From: JAICUY01 sp038250515
Lineage (GTDB): Bacteria > Chloroflexota > Limnocylindria > QHBO01
NCBI GenBank assembly: GCA_038250515.1
Contig: JBBSCG010000056.1
Span: 1 to 12,277 of the forward strand
Direction of reading: 5' to 3'
Length of the DNA stretch: 12,277 nt
Numbering within the stretch: the first letter of the stretch is position 1; the number at the start of each line of letters is the position of its first letter. The notes beneath the pieces are model-generated. The model made no database searches and was not told the DNA's origin. It was given only the letters and a program-made list of their open reading frames with translations. A program made the position numbers and the translations under genes. Shown here piece after piece: positions 7,656 through 12,277 of the stretch.

Positions 7656-7668
7656 ACCATCGCTGATC
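7633..7668 (+). promoter_or_regulatory. Predicted leaderless promoter of relA
   Basis: The extended -10 element TGCTACCAT ends at 7660 (hexamer TACCAT 7655-7660), 8 bases before ATG 7669. A weak -35 candidate, GTGACC 7633-7638, lies 16 bases upstream of the hexamer. No Shine-Dalgarno sequence precedes the ATG. The same 8-mer GCTACCAT occurs before aspS at 11413-11420. Confidence 0.5.
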
Positions 7669-9885
7669 ATGGACCTGGCACGCCTTCGGGCCGCGCCGGC
7701 TGCCGTCGTCCACCGAATCACGCGCTCCGCGGACGAGGGGCCCGGGGCCCACTCCACCATCGCGGACGTCGTCGCTGAAGCGCAGCGTCATCGGCCGAGC
7801 ATCAACGTCGGGCTGATGGAGCGCGCGCATGCCGTTGCGGCGACCGCGCACGAGGGACAGGCGCGTGCGTCAGGCGAGCCGTACATCACCCATCCGGTCG
7901 ACGTCGCCTTCTACCTCGCCGAGCTCGAGATGGACGCCGAGACGATTGCGGCGGCGCTGCTTCACGACGTGCCCGAGGATACCGACTTCACGCTCGCCGA
8001 CATCGAGAAGCGTTTCGGACGCGAGGTGGCGCGACTGGTCGACGGGGTCACCAAGCTCTCGAAGTTCGGCTCGGTACGATCCATGGAGGAGCAGCAGGCC
8101 GAGAACATCCGAAAGATGTTCCTGGCCATGGCCGAGGACGTGCGCGTCGTCATCATCAAGCTCGCCGATCGGCTGCACAACATGCGGACGCTCGAGTACC
8201 TGCCCGCCGACAAGCAGCAGCGCATCGCGCGGCAGTCGATGGAGATCTACGCGCCGCTGGCGCATCGGCTGGGGATGTGGCAGATCAAGTGGGAGCTCGA
8301 GGACCTTTCGTTCAAATACCTCGAGCCGGAGACCTATCGCAAGCTGGTCGACATGCTCGCCGACCGCCGCAAGGTGCGCGAGTCGTTCGTGAACAAGAGC
8401 ATTGGCATTCTACGCAAGGAGCTCGCGAAGGTCGGCCTCGACGCCGAGATCAGCGGTCGGCCGAAGCATCTCTACTCGATCGCCAGGAAGATGGAGCGCA
8501 AGGGCGCCGAGTTCAGTGAGATCTACGACATCCACGCCATGCGCGTGCTGGTCGACGAGGTCAAGGACTGCTACGCGGCGCTGGGCGTGGTGCATTCGAT
8601 CTGGCGACCGATCCCGGGGCAGTTCGACGATTACATCGCCATGCCCAAGCCGAACATGTACCAGAGCCTCCACACCGCCGTCATCGGTCCCGAGGCGAAG
8701 CCGCTGGAGGTCCAGATCCGGACCCGCCCGATGCACGAGGTGGCGGAGGCCGGCATCGCCGCTCACTGGCGCTACAAGGAGGGCTCGCGCAACGATCGTC
8801 GCTACGACGAGAAGCTGGCCTGGGTGCGGCAGCTGATCGACTGGCAGCGTGAGGTGGCCGATGCGACCGAGTTCGTCGAGGGGCTCAAGCTCGACGTCTT
8901 CCAGGATCAGGTCTTCGTGTTCACCCCGAAGGGCGACGTCAAGGACCTGCCGGCCGGTGCCGGACCGCTCGACTTCGCCTACCGCATCCATACCGATGTC
9001 GGCCATCGCACCATCGGCGCGAAGGTCAACAACCGGCTGGTGCCGCTCGACTACCGGCTGCACAACGGTGACATCGTCGAGATCGTGACCACCAAGGCAG
9101 CGCACGGACCGTCGCGAGATTGGCTCAACATCGTCCGTACGTCGCACGCTCGGGAGAAGATCCGTGCCTGGTTCAAGCGTCAGCAGCGGGATGAGAACAT
9201 CACCCAGGGCAAGGAGCTGCTCGACCGCGAGCTGCGGCGCCTGGCGCACGAGACGCTCCTCTCGGTCGATGCCGACAAGCTGTCCGAGATCGCGCAGCAC
9301 CTTCGCTACCGCGAGCTGGACGACTTCTACGCGGCCATCGGCTACGGCGCGGTCTCACCGGCGAGCGTCGTCAGCAAGCTCGAGATTCATGACGACGTTG
9401 AGATCACCCTCCCCGAGGTCGCACCGCCGAGCGTGCCCGCCACCACCGGCGTGCGCGTCAAGGGCGTCGGCGATCTGCTGGTGCGCTTCGCGAACTGCTG
9501 CTCACCGATTCCCGGCGACGAGATATCGGGCTACGTGACGCGTGGCAAGGGCGTGACGGTGCATCGCGCCAACTGCCCGTCGGTGCTGTCGGAGCGGGAC
9601 ATCGAGCGGCTGATCGACGTCGAGTGGGAGCTGGCGGGCCAGCAGACCTACCCGATCACCGTGCGCATCTCGGCGCTGGACCGGCCGGGCCTGCTCAACG
9701 AGATCACCAACGTGGTCGCGGAGCACAAGGTCAATATCGTGGCGGCGTCGATTGGCACGCACGTGGATGGCAGCGCCACCATTACGGCGACGCTGAAGGT
9801 GACCTCGCTGCAGCAGCTGTCGCGCGTGCTGTCGCGCATCGAGCGTCTTCGGGACGTAACCAGCGTCACCCGCGAGGTGCGCTGA
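7669..9885 (+). CDS. relA: Bifunctional (p)ppGpp synthetase/hydrolase (RelA/SpoT family, Rel)
   Basis: This 738-residue long RSH enzyme makes ppGpp and pppGpp from GDP/GTP and ATP and also degrades them, driving the stringent response at the ribosome. The hydrolase domain (about 45-200) is intact, with the HD motif HDVPED at 99-104 and KLADRLHNMRTL at 164-175. The synthetase domain (about 245-370) has GRPKHLYSIARKM (263-275), the nucleotide loop PKPNMYQSLHT (326-336) and EVQIRT (347-352). The TGS domain runs about 408-472, followed by a helical region. A Cys-rich segment has NCC (609-611) and Cys636. The ACT domain covers about 660-738. With both catalytic domains intact, this is a bifunctional Rel rather than a hydrolase-dead RelA. 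ATG 7669 is preferred over GTG 7627. The extra 14 residues would overlap the promoter and dyad and match nothing. The relA-hisS-aspS order is common in bacteria. Confidence 0.94.
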   Translation: MDLARLRAAPAAVVHRITRSADEGPGAHSTIADVVAEAQRHRPSINVGLMERAHAVAATAHEGQARASGEPYITHPVDVAFYLAELEMDAETIAAALLHDVPEDTDFTLADIEKRFGREVARLVDGVTKLSKFGSVRSMEEQQAENIRKMFLAMAEDVRVVIIKLADRLHNMRTLEYLPADKQQRIARQSMEIYAPLAHRLGMWQIKWELEDLSFKYLEPETYRKLVDMLADRRKVRESFVNKSIGILRKELAKVGLDAEISGRPKHLYSIARKMERKGAEFSEIYDIHAMRVLVDEVKDCYAALGVVHSIWRPIPGQFDDYIAMPKPNMYQSLHTAVIGPEAKPLEVQIRTRPMHEVAEAGIAAHWRYKEGSRNDRRYDEKLAWVRQLIDWQREVADATEFVEGLKLDVFQDQVFVFTPKGDVKDLPAGAGPLDFAYRIHTDVGHRTIGAKVNNRLVPLDYRLHNGDIVEIVTTKAAHGPSRDWLNIVRTSHAREKIRAWFKRQQRDENITQGKELLDRELRRLAHETLLSVDADKLSEIAQHLRYRELDDFYAAIGYGAVSPASVVSKLEIHDDVEITLPEVAPPSVPATTGVRVKGVGDLLVRFANCCSPIPGDEISGYVTRGKGVTVHRANCPSVLSERDIERLIDVEWELAGQQTYPITVRISALDRPGLLNEITNVVAEHKVNIVAASIGTHVDGSATITATLKVTSLQQLSRVLSRIERLRDVTSVTREVR

Positions 9886-9904
9886 CAAGCCCCGATTCGG
9901 ACGC

Positions 9905-10062
9905 GGTTTCCTGTGCTCACCATTGGGAGTGGTGGTAAGCAGAAGAATAGGGTCGTAGGAGCGGGTCGTAGGCCGTCGCCGCGCTCACCGGTGGCTTCGA
10001 CGGCCCGAGCACGACGCCCGGCACCCACTTACCACTACTTCCGGTAGTGAGGCGCGGAAACT
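9905..10062 (+). ncRNA. Candidate structured RNA: long rod-like hairpin between relA and hisS
   Basis: The 225-base gap between relA and hisS contains no supported gene but folds into an extended rod. Outer helix: 9905-9911 with 10056-10062. Short helix: 9913-9915 with 10053-10055. Main helix: 9916-9939 with 10028-10051, 24 positions with 19 Watson-Crick pairs, 4 G-U pairs and one C-A mismatch (9921/10046). An asymmetric bubble follows (9940-9962 against 10019-10027). Then come helix 9963-9969 with 10011-10018 (one bulged G), a perfect 8-bp helix 9971-9978 with 9998-10005, and an apical loop. Every wobble pairs only in + strand RNA. A closing stem, a large bubble and an apical arm in about 160 bases resemble 6S RNA in outline, but I recognise no 6S sequence signature. 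An ERIC-like palindromic repeat is an alternative. No T-run follows, and no clear promoter precedes it. Confidence 0.5.
9950..9972 (+). repeat. 10-bp tandem direct repeat inside the rod RNA
   Basis: GGGTCGTAGG occurs at 9950-9959 and again at 9963-9972, a 13-base period, on the 5' side of the bubble in the candidate RNA. Both copies carry the bases that pair with ACGAC at 10011-10015, so the inner helix could form in either of two registers. Confidence 0.7.
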
Positions 10063-10097
10063 CGGCTCCCGCAGGATGTCGGGCCGGCGCGAATCGG

Positions 10098-10110
10098 TAC
10101 ACTCTCGGCC
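10098..10110 (+). promoter_or_regulatory. Predicted leaderless promoter of hisS (-10 box)
   Basis: TACACT at 10098-10103 matches TANNNT and lies 7 bases before ATG 10111, which would place the transcription start at or next to the A of the start codon. There is no Shine-Dalgarno sequence. No convincing -35 was found at the usual spacing (bases 10075-10080 read GATGTC). Confidence 0.5.
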
Positions 10111-11379
10111 ATGCCCAAGACGATTGCGGCTCCCCGCGGCACCCGCGACATCCTGCCCGACGAGATGCCGTACTGGCATCGGATCGAGGCCGTCGCCCGC
10201 GACCTGGCCGACCGATACGCCTTCGAGCGGATCGAGACGCCGCTTTTCGAGCGCGTTGAACTCTTCGCGCGCAGCGCCGGCGAGACGAGCGATCTGGTCG
10301 AGAAGGAGATGTTCCGTGTCTCGGGCGCCACGGGCCGCGAGGAGGAGCGCGCCGAGTGGGCGCTGCGCCCCGAGCCGACGGCCGGCATCGTGCGCGCTTA
10401 CCTCGAGCACGGCATGCACGTCCTTCCCGGGCCGCTGCGCTTCTGGATGATGGGCGCCATGTTTCGATACGACCGCCCGCAGGCCGGCCGCTACCGGCAG
10501 TTCACGCAGTGGGACTGCGAGGTGCTCGGCGATCCGGGACCGATGGTCGACGCCGAGCTGATCGAGCTCGCCGTTCGCTTCTACCGCGACTGCGGCGTCT
10601 CCGGGGTCGTCGCGCGCATCAACTCCATCGGTGACGCGGTCTGTCGTCCGGCCTTTCGCCAGGCACTGATCGACTACTTCGCAGCGCATGAAGACCGCCT
10701 GACCGATGACTCCCGTCGGCGGCTGCACGTCAACCCACTGCGTGTGCTCGACGACAGGCACCTGGAGCCTGGATTGGCGGCCGGCGCGCCGAAATCGAGC
10801 GACCACCTGTGCGATGCCTGTCGAGCGCATTTCGACGCGGTGCGGGCTCTGCTCGACCGGCTTGGCGTGGCGTACCAGATCGACCACGGGCTGGTGCGCG
10901 GCCTCGACTACTACACCCGCACCACGTTCGAGTTCTATGTCGCCGGACGCGAGGGCCAGCAGCAGGCCCTCGGCGGCGGCGGGCGCTACGACGGGCTGGT
11001 CGCGGCGCTCGGCGGACGGCCGACGCCGGGGATCGGCTTCGGCCTTGGGCTTGATCGCACGATCATCGCCATTCAGGAGCAGGACGTCGGCGTTCCATCC
11101 GCCGCACCGCTCGTCGGGGTGGTCGGAGCGACCGATGATCTGGTCGCACGCCTGACGGTAGCCGGGCATCTCCGCGACGCGGGCCTGCATGTTCGGCCCG
11201 ACGGCAGCGCGCGTAAGCTCGGCCGACAGCTCGAATCGGCCGCGAAGCTCGGCGCACGATGGGCGGTCATCGTCGGCGAGGAGATGACTCGCGGTGAAGT
11301 GACGCTGCGCGACCTGGCCGGCGGCGAGCAGCGAGAGCTGCCGCTCGAGCAGGTCGCCGAGGTCATCCGCGCGGGCTAA
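10111..11379 (+). CDS. hisS: Histidine--tRNA ligase
   Basis: This 422-residue class II aminoacyl-tRNA synthetase charges tRNA-His in the cytoplasm. Motif 1 begins APRGTRDILPDE (7-18). Motif 2 is FRYDRPQAGRYRQFTQWD (118-135). The histidine-specific loop LVRGLDYYTRT (261-271) carries Arg263, equivalent to the catalytic arginine of E. coli HisRS. LGGGGRYDGL (287-296) and motif 3, GIGFGLGLDRT (307-317), follow. A C-terminal anticodon-binding domain covers about 335-420. The length is normal. Small departures from the usual consensus are RPEPT (86-90) where RPEGT or RPEMT is common, and QFTQWDCE in motif 2. ATG 10111 has a -10 box 7 bases upstream and no ribosome site. The stop is TAA, the only one in the window. 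aspS follows after 50 bases. Confidence 0.95.
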   Translation: MPKTIAAPRGTRDILPDEMPYWHRIEAVARDLADRYAFERIETPLFERVELFARSAGETSDLVEKEMFRVSGATGREEERAEWALRPEPTAGIVRAYLEHGMHVLPGPLRFWMMGAMFRYDRPQAGRYRQFTQWDCEVLGDPGPMVDAELIELAVRFYRDCGVSGVVARINSIGDAVCRPAFRQALIDYFAAHEDRLTDDSRRRLHVNPLRVLDDRHLEPGLAAGAPKSSDHLCDACRAHFDAVRALLDRLGVAYQIDHGLVRGLDYYTRTTFEFYVAGREGQQQALGGGGRYDGLVAALGGRPTPGIGFGLGLDRTIIAIQEQDVGVPSAAPLVGVVGATDDLVARLTVAGHLRDAGLHVRPDGSARKLGRQLESAAKLGARWAVIVGEEMTRGEVTLRDLAGGEQRELPLEQVAEVIRAG

Positions 11380-11383
11380 GCAC

Positions 11384-11404
11384 CCGGATCGACCCCGTCG
11401 CCGG
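11384..11404. other. Small GC-rich hairpin between hisS and aspS
   Basis: CCGG (11384-11387) pairs with CCGG (11401-11404), and CGAC (11390-11393) pairs with GTCG (11397-11400) around a CCC loop, with AT bulged on the left arm. It lies 4 bases after the hisS stop and upstream of the aspS -10 box. No T-run follows. It could be a weak hisS terminator or chance pairing in GC-rich DNA. Confidence 0.3.
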
Positions 11405-11412
11405 TTCGCTCG

Positions 11413-11429
11413 GCTACCATTGACGGCCC
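11413..11429 (+). promoter_or_regulatory. Predicted leaderless promoter of aspS (-10 box)
   Basis: TACCAT at 11415-11420 lies 9 bases before ATG 11430, inside the 8-mer GCTACCAT that also precedes relA. There is no Shine-Dalgarno sequence. -35 candidates (GACCCC 11391-11396, 18-base spacer) are weak. Confidence 0.5.
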
Positions 11430-12277
11430 ATGGCTCCCCCCTTCCGTACCCATACCTGCGGCGAGCTGCGCGAGAGCCACGTCGGCGAGCGCGTGACGCT
11501 GGCCGGCTGGGTGCATCGGCGGCGCGACCACGGTCAGCTGACTTTCTTTGACCTTCGCGACCGATACGGCCTCACCCAGCTCGTCACCAACTCCGACGAC
11601 GCCCCGCAGGCCCACACCGCGGGCGAGCCTGCGCGCAACGAGTGGGTCATCCAGGTGCAGGGGACCGTGCGGCATCGTCCGGAAGGGACGACCAACGAAC
11701 AGTTGGAGACCGGCGCGATCGAGGTGGCCGTCGAGGAGCTGACGGTCCTCAATCCGAGCAAGGTGCCGCCGTTCTACATCAACGAGCCGCAGCCGGGCCT
11801 CGATGAGCAACTGCGCCTGAAGTACCGCTATCTCGACCTGCGCCGCCCGGAGATGCAGCAGCGCATTCTGCTGCGTGGCTGCCTGGCGACTGCCGTGCGC
11901 AAAGCCTTCGACGCGATGGACTTCGTCGAGATCGAGACGCCCACGCTGGTGCGCAGCACGCCCGAGGGCGCGCGGGACTTCGTGGTGCCCAGCCGCATGC
12001 AGCCGGGTCGCTTCTACGCGTTGCCACAGAGCCCGCAGCAGCTCAAGCAGCTGCTGATGGTCGCCGGCTACGACCGGTATTTCCAACTGGCGCATGCCTA
12101 CCGTGACGAGGACCTGCGCGGCGACCGACAGCCCGAGCATACCCAGATCGACGTCGAGATGAGCTTCGTGCGCGAGAACGACGTGATGGACACCATCGAG
12201 CAGATGGTCCAGGCGGTGACGCGCGAGGTCCTTCCTGATCGACCGATGCTGGCGACGCCCTTCCCGCGCCTGACCTA
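11430..12277 (+). CDS. aspS: Aspartate--tRNA(Asp/Asn) ligase, N-terminal part (3' truncated by window)
   Basis: The first 282 residues of a class II, bacterial-type AspRS are present. The reading frame runs off the window end. The N-terminal OB-fold anticodon domain shows LAGWVHRRRDHGQLTFFDLR (24-43). The class II core begins at LKYRYLDLRRPEM, followed by IETPTLVRSTPEGARDFVVP (motif 1 and flipping loop), LPQSPQQLKQLLM, and motif 2, YRDEDLRGDRQPEHTQID. His34 and Gly86 (in RPEGTTN) occupy the positions that mark the tRNA-Asn-accepting P. aeruginosa AspRS (His31, Gly81). E. coli AspRS has Leu and Lys there. The enzyme may therefore be non-discriminating and charge both tRNA-Asp and tRNA-Asn. The start is ATG 11430, which precedes the conserved RTHTCGEL. 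Motif 3 is outside the window. Confidence 0.94.
   Translation, partial: MAPPFRTHTCGELRESHVGERVTLAGWVHRRRDHGQLTFFDLRDRYGLTQLVTNSDDAPQAHTAGEPARNEWVIQVQGTVRHRPEGTTNEQLETGAIEVAVEELTVLNPSKVPPFYINEPQPGLDEQLRLKYRYLDLRRPEMQQRILLRGCLATAVRKAFDAMDFVEIETPTLVRSTPEGARDFVVPSRMQPGRFYALPQSPQQLKQLLMVAGYDRYFQLAHAYRDEDLRGDRQPEHTQIDVEMSFVRENDVMDTIEQMVQAVTREVLPDRPMLATPFPRLT

Noticed and set aside
7627..7668. GTG 7627 as an earlier relA start
   Set aside because: It lies inside the dyad and promoter, adds 14 residues unlike the family and has no ribosome site. ATG 7669 has a well-placed -10 box.
8410..9300. Minus-strand open frame opposite relA, and a similar one at 9985-11190 opposite hisS
   Set aside because: These are shadows of well-identified genes, with no recognisable domain and no start context.
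9905..10062. Intrinsic terminator of relA
   Set aside because: The stem is far longer than a normal terminator and no T-run follows on either strand.
9905..10062. Signal recognition particle RNA
   Set aside because: The conserved apical GGAA loop and its asymmetric-loop sequence are absent.
9886..10110. T-box riboswitch or histidine leader-peptide attenuator for hisS
   Set aside because: I found no T-box consensus, no run of His codons in a short frame, and no terminator with a T-run. The predicted hisS transcript also starts downstream of the structure.
10111..12277. Functional link between the tRNA-dependent Fem enzymes and the nearby hisS and aspS
   Set aside because: relA-hisS-aspS clustering is common without Fem genes, and known Fem enzymes use mostly Gly-, Ala- or Ser-tRNA. 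Proximity alone is not evidence.

Overview
This is a GC-rich window, densely packed with genes all on the + strand. It looks like a bacterial chromosomal housekeeping and cell-wall locus rather than a mobile or accessory region. I see no tRNA, rRNA, CRISPR, transposase or phage gene. The order topA-xerC-murJ-(Fem)-murE-(Fem)-(Fem)-relA-hisS-aspS, GTG starts, three apparently leaderless promoters and several Fem-type branching enzymes suggest a high-GC member of the Terrabacteria. My best guess is Chloroflexota or a close relative. This is inference, because no marker in the window fixes the phylum.

Region 1 (1-7557) is one continuous overlapping gene chain. It runs: the 3' end of topA, xerC (chromosome dimer resolution), murJ (lipid II flippase), a Fem-type aminoacyl-tRNA-dependent ligase, murE (addition of the third stem-peptide residue), then two more Fem-type ligases. 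Every junction overlaps by 1 to 8 bases, so the genes are probably translationally coupled. The five cell-wall genes make a coherent module. MurE places a diamino acid, three paralogous Fem enzymes could build a branch on its side chain, and MurJ flips the finished lipid-linked precursor.

Region 2 (7558-7668) is a short gap with two hairpins. One is just after the last Fem gene. The other is a 14-bp dyad reaching the -10 box of the next gene. Region 3 (7669-9885) encodes a full-length bifunctional Rel (p)ppGpp synthetase/hydrolase.

Region 4 (9886-10110) is a 225-base gap. It holds a long rod-like inverted repeat of about 158 bases whose arms differ almost only by changes that remain G-U pairs in + strand RNA. 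This is good evidence for a structured RNA, and it is the least explained element in the window. Region 5 (10111-12277) holds hisS and the 5' part of aspS. relA, hisS and aspS each have a TANNNT box 7 to 9 bases before the ATG and no Shine-Dalgarno sequence. They are therefore probably transcribed as leaderless mRNAs, in contrast to the coupled wall operon.
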